DNA of 17,032 nt, from assembly GCA_020435885.1 (NCBI GenBank), contig JAGQYU010000003.1, positions 4,653 to 21,684 on the forward strand, written 5' to 3'. The stretch comes from Flavobacteriaceae bacterium (GTDB taxonomy: Bacteria; Bacteroidota; Bacteroidia; Flavobacteriales; Flavobacteriaceae). How positions within the stretch are numbered: position 1 is the first letter of the stretch; the number at the start of each line of letters is the position of its first letter. Below the pieces are notes generated by a model that worked only from the letters and a program-made list of their open reading frames with translations, was not told the DNA's origin and did not search any database. Shown here in pieces: positions 7,558 through 14,995 of the stretch. The position numbers and the translations under genes were made by a program.

Positions 7558-7875
7558 TTACTTATCCCCCTCTCCGGATTCAAGTCCTCTAACTTTACCC
7601 GTGTTGTCCACTATAAGGTAATCTACCCAAATTCCCTTTTTTAATTTAAACCTATACAATGTTTCATTGCCTTTTTTAGTAAATGTTGCTTCTTTTGAAA
7701 TTGTATAGTTAGAATACTTTTTCAATGTTTCTTGTACTTCAGACGGCACATCTTCTTTAGTAGTTTTATACACTTTTTCTTGTACTACCTGTTGATCTTT
7801 TTCTTGCGCACTTATTTGCTGAACTCCAATAAACATGAACAAAGTAAGCGCTATTAGGATTTTTAGATTTTTCAT
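7558..7875 (-). CDS. Small secreted PepSY-like protein, function unknown
   Basis: A 105-aa predicted periplasmic or exported protein. A lysine start plus hydrophobic stretch (MKNLKILIALTLFMFIG) and the ISAQ cleavage region near residue 24 form a signal peptide. The mature part has a helix-like EDVPSEVQETLKKY followed by beta-type segments ending DNTGKVRGLE. This resembles the PepSY-like putative inhibitor fold (short helix then sheet, with a D-x-x-GK turn); the assignment is by eye and tentative. The frame is open upstream to 7932, but those 19 residues precede a perfect signal peptide and overlap the porP gene, so the ATG at 7875 is chosen. It is the last gene of the T9SS-substrate/porP unit, 19 bases after porP. 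Confidence 0.8.
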   Translation of the reverse strand: MKNLKILIALTLFMFIGVQQISAQEKDQQVVQEKVYKTTKEDVPSEVQETLKKYSNYTISKEATFTKKGNETLYRFKLKKGIWVDYLIVDNTGKVRGLESGEGDK

Positions 7876-7894
7876 TATAACTATAAATTTAAAA

Positions 7895-8854
7895 TTATTT
7901 AAGCCATTTTGGCGTATCTCTATTTGTTTCAAAATTATAACCTAAGGTTAACAAATGTGTACCTGCATTGTTTAATGGACTTGCTTCATTTATATCCCAC
8001 AAAAATCCATAACCTACATAAAAACTTTGTTTTGTTAAACCTATAAGCGGTGATATAGACAATGGTTTAAAACTCTGATCATTTATAAATCTGGTATTGA
8101 TACCTGCCCACAAATAACCATCATCAGTATATTTTCTTGCTTTAAAATTCAAATCAGTTACAGAACGTCCGTCACTTTCAAAATATTTGAAGTAAATGGA
8201 TGGTTCATATTCATACTCGCCACTTTTACTTTCAAATGTATATCCGGTGTACACATAATAATTTCTGAGTTTTATCGGCTCTTCATCATCAAATATCTTT
8301 AAATTTTTATTTAAAATGTTTGTTGCATTTAAGCTGATATAAAACCTTTCAATTCTATACAATGCACTAAACTCAAAGTTATGATTTGATGTTGAATTAC
8401 CTGCATCTATACCTGGATCATCATATCCGCCACTACCATCATCAAAATCAGACACATCTATTTTAAAATGATTGAACTTGTATGAAATACCAAACGAAAG
8501 ATATTGATCATTTGAATCATCTAACGTTAAATGGTGTGCATATGAAAGTTGTACACCTAACTGTTTGGTAAATCCATTCTTATCATTATAGAAAACAAAA
8601 CCTGCACCAGATCTTTCACTAAAACGTGTATCATATGATAATAATTGTGTATTAGGTGCATTTTCCATTCCAATCCATTGGAATACACCGCTGACTCTTA
8701 ACCTGTTAACATCATCTATACCTGCATATGCCGGTGAAATAACAAACGGATTTTCTACCAAGTATTGTGTATAAGGTGCCAGTTTAAGTTCCTGAGAATT
8801 TACAACTGTTGGTAATGTCAATAATACTATTATTGCAAAAAATATTTTTTTCAT
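7895..8854 (-). CDS. PorP/SprF-family type IX secretion system outer membrane protein
   Basis: A 319-aa predicted outer-membrane beta-barrel of the PorP/SprF family, whose members attach to or assist secretion of particular T9SS substrates. The signal peptide is residues 1-20, ending VVNSQ. The family signature follows: YTQYLVENPFVISPAYAGI (28-46), then an aromatic-rich alternating pattern (FGISYKFNHF, NFEFSALYRIERFYISLN, FYVGYGFLWDI) and a C-terminal GTHLLTLGYNF strand. There is an acidic surface stretch near residues 135-152 (DVSDFDDGSGGYDD). It lies 17 bases downstream of the large type B substrate gene; that pairing is repeatedly seen for SprB-like substrates and SprF-like partners in Flavobacteria. 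It is probably a dedicated secretion partner for that neighbour rather than the core PorP. Confidence 0.9.
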   Translation of the reverse strand: MKKIFFAIIVLLTLPTVVNSQELKLAPYTQYLVENPFVISPAYAGIDDVNRLRVSGVFQWIGMENAPNTQLLSYDTRFSERSGAGFVFYNDKNGFTKQLGVQLSYAHHLTLDDSNDQYLSFGISYKFNHFKIDVSDFDDGSGGYDDPGIDAGNSTSNHNFEFSALYRIERFYISLNATNILNKNLKIFDDEEPIKLRNYYVYTGYTFESKSGEYEYEPSIYFKYFESDGRSVTDLNFKARKYTDDGYLWAGINTRFINDQSFKPLSISPLIGLTKQSFYVGYGFLWDINEASPLNNAGTHLLTLGYNFETNRDTPKWLK

Positions 8855-8871
8855 GGGTTGGGAGTTGGGTT

Positions 8872-11800
8872 TTATTTATCGCTTCTGTATAGTGTAAAAT
8901 TGCCTTTCAATACTCTTTTATCATAAGCTTCATTAAGCTCAACAATATACCAGTAATCTCCTGTAGGCACTAGTTTACCTTTGTATGTACCATCCCATCC
9001 TATACCTTCTGTATTTCCTTTTAAAGTAGTTATCAAACGTTGATACCTGTCAAAAATTGAAACTTTAATGTTTGGGTATAATTCAAGATTTCTCGGATAC
9101 CAAATATCATTGTGTCCATCTTGGTTTGGAGTAAAGAAATTAGGAATTACAATGTCTTTAATTTCCACTATGTTCTCAACAATACAACCTTTTGCATCTT
9201 TTACGTAGAATGTATAGAAACCTGGGCCAGAAATTGTAAATACATTACTATTTACAAAATCATTTTCTTCTGGTATAACACCATTTTCTGCTCCTTTTAT
9301 CATTGCATATTGATATTCTGGTTCACCTCCAGTAGCAATAACTTCATATTCTAACGTAGATCCGAATCTTTGATTTACTTCAAATGTTACCGGAGTATAT
9401 TCTTCAACATGAATAGAAATCGGTTCAGCCGTACATCCTAAAGTGTTGTGTGAAACAGTTACATTATAATCTCCTGAAGGTACATCTTCAAAAATTCCGG
9501 TAGTACTACTTGTAGAGCTACTTGAACCTACTCTTTGCAAACGATATGTAACTAGATTGCTGTATTCATCTGCAACAGTAGCTGTAATGGTATTGGTTGC
9601 TCCTTCGCAAGAGAAGCCCCCTGTAGCATCAAATTGCAGATCAACTAACTGATCAATTGTTATGTTTTCTACAGTTTCGCATGTATTTACACCTTTTACC
9701 TTACGGATGATGATTTGATAATCACCTTTACCAAGTCCTGTAAAAGTTGAACTACTTTGGAAAGATGTTCCTCCATTTATACTATACGAAAGTGTATTAC
9801 CTGCATTGTTTTGAGTAACATTTACAGTAATTCTACCATCAGTATCACCTAAACAAACTATGTCTTCTTTAGTGATATTATATTCAATTTCATCATCAAA
9901 ATCAATAGTTGCCGTAGTTGTGGTTGTACAACCATGAGCATCTCTTACAGTAATAACATGATTACCTTCTGCAGTAGTTTCAAAAATGTTAGAAGTTTGA
10001 AAAGCACTGCCATCCATACTATACTCATACTGGTTAGTTCCACCTGTAAATTGAGTACCACCGGTTGCAGATACTTCTATTCTACCACTTAGTAAGTTTC
10101 CATTACATGGCATTATATTGTCTAAAACTACATTTGTAGCTTGTAACAGTGTAGGCTCACCCACTTGGAAATCAAAAGTATCATAACATCCGTCAGCGTT
10201 GGTAACTCTGGCTCTATATGTTCCAATATCTAACCCTGAAAAAGTATGTGAAGCAGTAGTTACAGGTCCTTGAGACGATATTAATGTACTTCCTTGGAAT
10301 AATTCGTATGTAAAACTAGGCGAAGTTTCATTTACTTGAATAGCCACATATCCATCAGCGCTATCTTTACAATTGTTATCGGCAGGTGTAAATGTTACGT
10401 CTAATCCGTTTACTGTTACAACTCTTGTTGTTACTGTACATCCTACTTTGGTTTGAGTAACCGTGTAAATACCCGGGCCATCAATATCTATTTCTTTTGT
10501 ATTACCAATATTATTACCATTTTCATCAACCCATTCATATAAATTATAGCCATCATCACCAGTAATAGTTATAGTATTATTACAAAATTCTAATACTGTA
10601 TCAAATTGACATGAACTGGTATCAACAAATAGATCCATAGAACCTATATTACCAAGCCCACAACCATTGATTCCGTTCAAACCAGGTTGCCCTGATACAT
10701 TTTGTCCTGAAGTTTCGCCATCATAATACGATTCTATACTGTTTACCAATACGTTTGTACAGGCATCGGAATAATCAAAACACTGATCAGATGCAACTAC
10801 CTGATATCTAATATCATAAGAAGCATTATTAGGGTCAGATTCTCTAACAACTAGTGAATCATCTATATCAAATCGAAGTTGTCTTGTTGTGCTATTGTAA
10901 CTATAAGTAACTCCTGCAGGGAGTGTAATAGTACTTTCATCTAAAGTTACATTTATAGGTAATGTATTTAGAATATATGTGTTCTGTGCATTATCAGTAC
11001 CTATGTTTCGGAAATTAATATTGTACCATACTGTGGCTCCAAGTGGCACAGGCGAGTTTAATGTAATTGGATTTCCATTAGTATCTTCTACACTAGTCAA
11101 TACCTGTAATGTTGGCTCAATTATATTAATAGCAAATGTATTAAGGAAAGTATAAATATGGTCCCCTCCTACATTATTGGTAACTCTAAAGGTAGCACCT
11201 GTTTCTCCATTACTAATTAATGTATTGCCTGGGTTAAGAGCAGTAAGGTCTAATATCTTTTGATCCCAACCTAGTGTATTGGTACTGTTAGGATTTCTAG
11301 TAGTAACTATTACTCCATTCTCCGTTATTTTACTGTTAAAGAAATTATTTGAAGGGCTCTCTGCATCATATAGATCAGAAAAAGAAGAACCACCGTCAGT
11401 GCTTATTTGAAAATGATCTCCAACCAATCCTAAATCTCCTTCTAAAGCAACTACACCAACACTTCCTTCTACCGGGCCTGATGGAGGAGTTGTAAATCCT
11501 GAATAACTAAAATCTACAACATTATATGGGCTATTTCTTACTGCAGAAAAACCATCAAAAGTAGAGATATACTTTCTGCTTTCATTTGGATCTTCATATA
11601 CAATAACTAGTGACCAACCTGCAGAGTTATCTCCACCTGTTGCCGTACTAACATTAGCAACAAAGTAAACCCCATTAGGGCTTGAAAGTGATGTGACTAA
11701 ACTTGTTACATCCTTATAATATACTCTGTCTAAAGTTACATCTGCAACTAAGTCTTGATAGGCTCCTCCGGGTAATTTAAATTTTACATGATCGGGTGCC

Positions 11801-12162
11801 GGGTCAGCAGGAGCTGCCTTTGCCCCCCAATACAAACCTGCGTATACTACTCTATTACAATTATTAGTTGAAAAAGTAGCACTACTAGAGTTGAATGTTG
11901 TAGCATCACTATCAACATCAATAAAGACCATATTAATATTGTTGTTCAATTGTGTGCCATTATATGGTTCGGTAGGATTCTGTCCCAAAATCGAATTTCC
12001 TATAATGGTTAAATTCCCATTGATTCCTTGTATCTCATAACGCTGAGCAAAAGGAACAGTTGTTTGTGAGTGGGATAAGTTGGGGAACAACAACAACACT
12101 AACAAAAATAAAAGTGTTAGGTAAACAAAGATAAACTTCTGCGAAGTTTGGGTTGATTTCAT
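8872..12162 (-). CDS. Modular cell-surface protein with SprB-like modules and T9SS type B sorting domain
   Basis: A 1096-aa predicted secreted or surface-anchored adhesin-like protein. The signal peptide (about 1-33) ends NLSHSQ. An unassigned N-terminal domain (about 40-345) contains RVVYAGLYWGA (104-114) and SLVIVYED (184-191). A DUF11-like domain spans about 350-475. Six Ig-like modules follow (about 520-585, 586-670, 671-756, 757-838, 839-920, 921-1003), several resembling the SprB repeat with the ending G-x-Y-x-(3-10)-G-C. The C-terminal gliding-motility-type sorting domain (1004-1096) includes PNFFTPNQDGHNDIW, SIFDRYQRLI and PTGDYWYIVEL, the type B signal. The ATG at 12162 is chosen because the 13 residues upstream precede a good signal peptide. 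No catalytic domain is recognised. It leads an operon with the PorP-like and PepSY-like genes. Confidence 0.92.
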   Translation of the reverse strand: MKSTQTSQKFIFVYLTLLFLLVLLLFPNLSHSQTTVPFAQRYEIQGINGNLTIIGNSILGQNPTEPYNGTQLNNNINMVFIDVDSDATTFNSSSATFSTNNCNRVVYAGLYWGAKAAPADPAPDHVKFKLPGGAYQDLVADVTLDRVYYKDVTSLVTSLSSPNGVYFVANVSTATGGDNSAGWSLVIVYEDPNESRKYISTFDGFSAVRNSPYNVVDFSYSGFTTPPSGPVEGSVGVVALEGDLGLVGDHFQISTDGGSSFSDLYDAESPSNNFFNSKITENGVIVTTRNPNSTNTLGWDQKILDLTALNPGNTLISNGETGATFRVTNNVGGDHIYTFLNTFAINIIEPTLQVLTSVEDTNGNPITLNSPVPLGATVWYNINFRNIGTDNAQNTYILNTLPINVTLDESTITLPAGVTYSYNSTTRQLRFDIDDSLVVRESDPNNASYDIRYQVVASDQCFDYSDACTNVLVNSIESYYDGETSGQNVSGQPGLNGINGCGLGNIGSMDLFVDTSSCQFDTVLEFCNNTITITGDDGYNLYEWVDENGNNIGNTKEIDIDGPGIYTVTQTKVGCTVTTRVVTVNGLDVTFTPADNNCKDSADGYVAIQVNETSPSFTYELFQGSTLISSQGPVTTASHTFSGLDIGTYRARVTNADGCYDTFDFQVGEPTLLQATNVVLDNIMPCNGNLLSGRIEVSATGGTQFTGGTNQYEYSMDGSAFQTSNIFETTAEGNHVITVRDAHGCTTTTTATIDFDDEIEYNITKEDIVCLGDTDGRITVNVTQNNAGNTLSYSINGGTSFQSSSTFTGLGKGDYQIIIRKVKGVNTCETVENITIDQLVDLQFDATGGFSCEGATNTITATVADEYSNLVTYRLQRVGSSSSTSSTTGIFEDVPSGDYNVTVSHNTLGCTAEPISIHVEEYTPVTFEVNQRFGSTLEYEVIATGGEPEYQYAMIKGAENGVIPEENDFVNSNVFTISGPGFYTFYVKDAKGCIVENIVEIKDIVIPNFFTPNQDGHNDIWYPRNLELYPNIKVSIFDRYQRLITTLKGNTEGIGWDGTYKGKLVPTGDYWYIVELNEAYDKRVLKGNFTLYRSDK

Positions 12163-12251
12163 ACATATAGTGTTTAGCAATTCAACTAGTAAACGCCTCA
12201 ATCTACCATATAGTATGTCTTTAGATAAAAATTTTTAGGTCAAATAGCATA

Positions 12252-12273
12252 AACTAACGGTTTTCCATTAGTT
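12252..12273. other. Hairpin overlapping the 3' end of pssA
   Basis: A nine-base inverted repeat (12252-12260 and 12265-12273, one G-T wobble) with a four-base loop includes the pssA stop codon at 12254-12256. Read on the minus strand it is followed by only a weak T run, so it would be at best a partial terminator or an RNA-stabilising end between pssA and the T9SS-substrate gene 91 bases downstream. A longer T run follows it on the plus strand, where no gene needs ending. Confidence 0.4.
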
Positions 12274-13006
12274 TTTTAAAAATTGATAATACAATATATA
12301 TTAAAATAATAAACGGGATGGCAACAAACCTAAACTGACCTAATAAAACAATGGAAATAATTAAAAAAGCAATTTGAATCCAGCTTTCCTTTAACGAAAA
12401 ATGTTTGAATTTCAATGAAAAAAGTGGAATTTCAGCATTCATCAAGTAGCTTAGTAATAATGTGATAAATACTAAGGAATATTGATTTAAGATGATGCCT
12501 GCAGCCCAGCTATCAGAGTGATATAGTAAAATTAACGGTAATGATAATACAAATAAAGACATGGCCGGCGTTGGCAATCCTATAAAGGAAGTTGTTTGTC
12601 TAGTGTCTAAATTGAATTTTGCCAATCTGTAAGCCGCGGCAAGCGTAAGCAATAGTCCTATAAAAGGCAAGAAATGAATTTTAGAAATCTCTAAATCTAT
12701 AACACTTACATTTTCAAATGTACTCCAATTTTTATGCGTAGCTTTTATAAAAAGCTGATACATTACGATTCCCGGCACAACTCCTGATGTAACCATATCT
12801 GCCAGAGAATCAAGCTCTTTGCCAAGCTCTGATTGCACTTTTAAAAGTCTGGCTGCCAATCCGTCAAAAAAATCAAAGAAAATACCCAGCATAACAAATA
12901 AAGCAGCTTCAACCAATCTGTCCGATACAGCCAAAAGCACTGCAATAGTTCCAGAAAAAAGGTTTAGTAATGTAATTATATTAGGGATATGCTTTTTGAT
13001 AACTAT
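12254..13006 (-). CDS. pssA: CDP-diacylglycerol-serine O-phosphatidyltransferase, non-canonical start
   Basis: Integral membrane phosphatidylserine synthase: CDP-diacylglycerol + serine gives phosphatidylserine + CMP, the precursor of phosphatidylethanolamine. The CDP-alcohol phosphatidyltransferase signature D-x2-DG-x2-AR-x8-G-x3-D-x3-D is complete (FDFFDGLAARLL, then G-KEL-D-SLA-D). The first canonical start in frame is a GTG at 12940 (228 aa), but it falls inside the first membrane helix. The frame upstream encodes KKHIPNIITLLNLFSGTIA, which is the family's normal N-terminus. Between it and the in-frame TAA at 13013-13015 there is no ATG, GTG or TTG; the candidates are ATA at 13004-13006 or ATC at 12998-13000. 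I give the extended form (250 aa). The product is certain; the start is inferred. Confidence 0.88.
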   Translation of the reverse strand: MVIKKHIPNIITLLNLFSGTIAVLLAVSDRLVEAALFVMLGIFFDFFDGLAARLLKVQSELGKELDSLADMVTSGVVPGIVMYQLFIKATHKNWSTFENVSVIDLEISKIHFLPFIGLLLTLAAAYRLAKFNLDTRQTTSFIGLPTPAMSLFVLSLPLILLYHSDSWAAGIILNQYSLVFITLLLSYLMNAEIPLFSLKFKHFSLKESWIQIAFLIISIVLLGQFRFVAIPFIILIYIVLSIFKKLMENR

Positions 13007-13094
13007 GTTTTTTTAAGTGTCGGTAAATTTAAAGTTTTCTGAATTCTTAATTGTTATGTTAATAAATTATTTGAATACTTTTTTATTTTAAAAA

Positions 13095-13112
13095 GCTAAG
13101 TAGTACCTTAGC
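13095..13112. promoter_or_regulatory. Inverted repeat in the pssA-parE divergent region
   Basis: GCTAAG (13095-13100) and CTTAGC (13107-13112) are perfect six-base arms around a six-base spacer, 26 bases before the parE start. The right arm overlaps TACCTTAG, a 7-of-8 match to the -7 consensus (13104-13111). It could be an operator or simply part of a promoter; six-base arms in AT-rich DNA can also arise by chance. Confidence 0.35.
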
Positions 13113-13138
13113 AAATCTTCAAAATTTCATATTTTTTA

Positions 13139-14995
13139 ATGGCTGAACACACTTCATATACCGAAGAAAATATACGATCGTTAGACTGGAAAGAGCACAT
13201 TAGAATGCGCCCCGGTATGTACATTGGTAAGTTGGGAGACGGCTCATCACCTGATGATGGTATTTACATACTCATAAAAGAAGTAATTGATAACTCTATT
13301 GATGAATATGTAATGGGGGCTGGTAAAACAATAGAAATTACCGTTAAAGATAAGACTGTTACTGTAAGGGATTTTGGTAGAGGCATCCCACTAGGTAAAG
13401 TGGTTGATGTAGTTTCTAAAATGAACACCGGCGGTAAGTATGATTCCAGAGCATTTAAAAAGTCTGTAGGTTTAAACGGTGTAGGTACCAAAGCCGTAAA
13501 TGCTTTATCAGATTATTTTAAAGTACAGTCCATTAGAGATGGGCAAAGCAAAATCGCTGAATTTCAACATGGTAATCTTATCAATGAAGAAGAATTACAA
13601 GAAACAACTTCCAGAAAAGGTACCAAAGTAAGTTTTACCCCCGATGAAACCATTTTCCATAATTATAAGTTCAGAAATGAATATATAATTAAAATGATCA
13701 GAAATTATGTGTATCTCAACCCGGGGCTAACCATACTTTTTAATGGAGAAAAATATTTTTCAGAAAATGGTTTAAAAGACCTATTGGAAGAAAATATCAA
13801 AGAAGATGATATGGTCTACCCTATTATTCACCTTAAAGGTGATGATATTGAAATAGCCATTACACATAGTAAATCGCAATACAGCGAAGAGTACCATTCT
13901 TTTGTAAACGGACAGCACACAACACAAGGAGGAACACATCAAAATGCATTTAGAGAAGCTGTAGTTAAGACCATTAGGGAATATTTCAATAAGAATTTTG
14001 AACCTTCTGATGTAAGAAAGTCTATCGTTTCGGCCGTAAGTGTTAAGGTTATGGAACCTGTTTTTGAAAGCCAAACCAAAACCAAACTTGGCTCTACAGA
14101 TATGGGTGGCGATTTGCCCACAGTCAGAACTTTTATCAATGATTTTGTTAAAACTAACCTTGATAATTATCTTCATAAGAACCATGATTCTGCCGAACAA
14201 CTTTACAGAAAGATTTTACAAGCTGAGCGTGAGCGTAAAGACCTTAGTGGAATTAGAAAATTAGCCAGAGAGCGTGCTAAAAAAGCTTCGCTTCACAATA
14301 AAAAACTACGTGATTGTCGTATCCATCTTACCGATATGAAAAAAGATGAACGATTAGATACCACACTTTTTATCACTGAAGGTGATTCTGCTAGTGGATC
14401 AATCACTAAATCTCGTAATGTAAATACACAAGGCGTTTTCAGCCTCCGAGGAAAACCTCTGAATTCCTATGGAATGAGTAAAAAGATTGTGTACGAAAAT
14501 GAAGAGTTTAATTTACTACAAGCGGCTTTAGACATTGAGGATGGTATAGAAAACCTACGCTATAATAATATCGTAATTGCCACCGATGCCGATGTGGATG
14601 GTATGCACATTCGTTTATTGTTAATTACCTTCTTTTTACAATTTTTCCCTGAATTGATAAAAGAAGGGCATCTATATATTTTAGAAACACCTTTGTTTAG
14701 GGTTAGAGATAAAAAAGATACCTATTATTGCTATTCCGAAACAGAAAAGCAAGAGGCTATCAAAAAACTAAAAGGCAAACCTGAAATAACACGTTTTAAA
14801 GGCCTTGGAGAGATTTCACCTAATGAATTTGCGCATTTCATAGGCTCAGATATGCGTTTAGATCCAGTAATGTTAGACAAAGAAATGTCAATTGAACAAC
14901 TACTAGAATTCTATATGGGAAAAAACACTCCAGATAGGCAAAAATTCATCATAAACAATCTAAAAGTTGAACTTGATCTAGTTGAAGAAGCATAA
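13139..14995 (+). CDS. parE: DNA topoisomerase IV subunit B
   Basis: ATPase subunit of topoisomerase IV, which decatenates daughter chromosomes. It is 618 aa, near the usual ParE length and shorter than long GyrB forms. GHKL ATPase motifs: KEVIDNSIDE at 47-56, FGRGIP at 79-84 and GLNGVGTKAVNALS at 111-124. The TOPRIM domain follows with ITEGDSASG (catalytic Glu414), SLRGKPLN and metal-binding DADVDG at 483-488. The C-terminal RFKGLGE motif and GKNTPDRQ are present. The N-terminus IRMRPGMYIGKLGDG is typical of Bacteroidota ParE. The ATG at 13139 is the natural start. Its TAA overlaps the parC ATG by one base (TAATG at 14993-14997), implying coupled translation of the two subunits. The call of ParE over GyrB rests on length and on the adjacent parC. 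Confidence 0.95.
   Translation: MAEHTSYTEENIRSLDWKEHIRMRPGMYIGKLGDGSSPDDGIYILIKEVIDNSIDEYVMGAGKTIEITVKDKTVTVRDFGRGIPLGKVVDVVSKMNTGGKYDSRAFKKSVGLNGVGTKAVNALSDYFKVQSIRDGQSKIAEFQHGNLINEEELQETTSRKGTKVSFTPDETIFHNYKFRNEYIIKMIRNYVYLNPGLTILFNGEKYFSENGLKDLLEENIKEDDMVYPIIHLKGDDIEIAITHSKSQYSEEYHSFVNGQHTTQGGTHQNAFREAVVKTIREYFNKNFEPSDVRKSIVSAVSVKVMEPVFESQTKTKLGSTDMGGDLPTVRTFINDFVKTNLDNYLHKNHDSAEQLYRKILQAERERKDLSGIRKLARERAKKASLHNKKLRDCRIHLTDMKKDERLDTTLFITEGDSASGSITKSRNVNTQGVFSLRGKPLNSYGMSKKIVYENEEFNLLQAALDIEDGIENLRYNNIVIATDADVDGMHIRLLLITFFLQFFPELIKEGHLYILETPLFRVRDKKDTYYCYSETEKQEAIKKLKGKPEITRFKGLGEISPNEFAHFIGSDMRLDPVMLDKEMSIEQLLEFYMGKNTPDRQKFIINNLKVELDLVEEA

Noticed and set aside
7876..7932. Longer start for the PepSY-like protein
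   Set aside because: It places 19 residues before a complete signal peptide and overlaps the end of the PorP/SprF gene.
8872..12162. Possible DNA-level tandem repeat array in the large surface-protein gene
   Set aside because: The modules resemble one another only as protein; I see no long repeated nucleotide units, so this is not a recent repeat expansion.
12163..12201. Upstream start for the T9SS substrate adding 13 residues
   Set aside because: The ATG at 12162 gives a standard signal peptide directly; the added residues do not improve it.
12226..12237. Perfect 12-base palindrome upstream of the T9SS substrate gene
   Set aside because: It is only A and T runs (TAAAAATTTTTA) in AT-rich DNA and is likely by chance.
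13781..14200. Minus-strand open frame of 139 codons inside parE
   Set aside because: It is antisense to a strongly conserved gene, shows no recognisable domain, and has the composition expected of a shadow frame.
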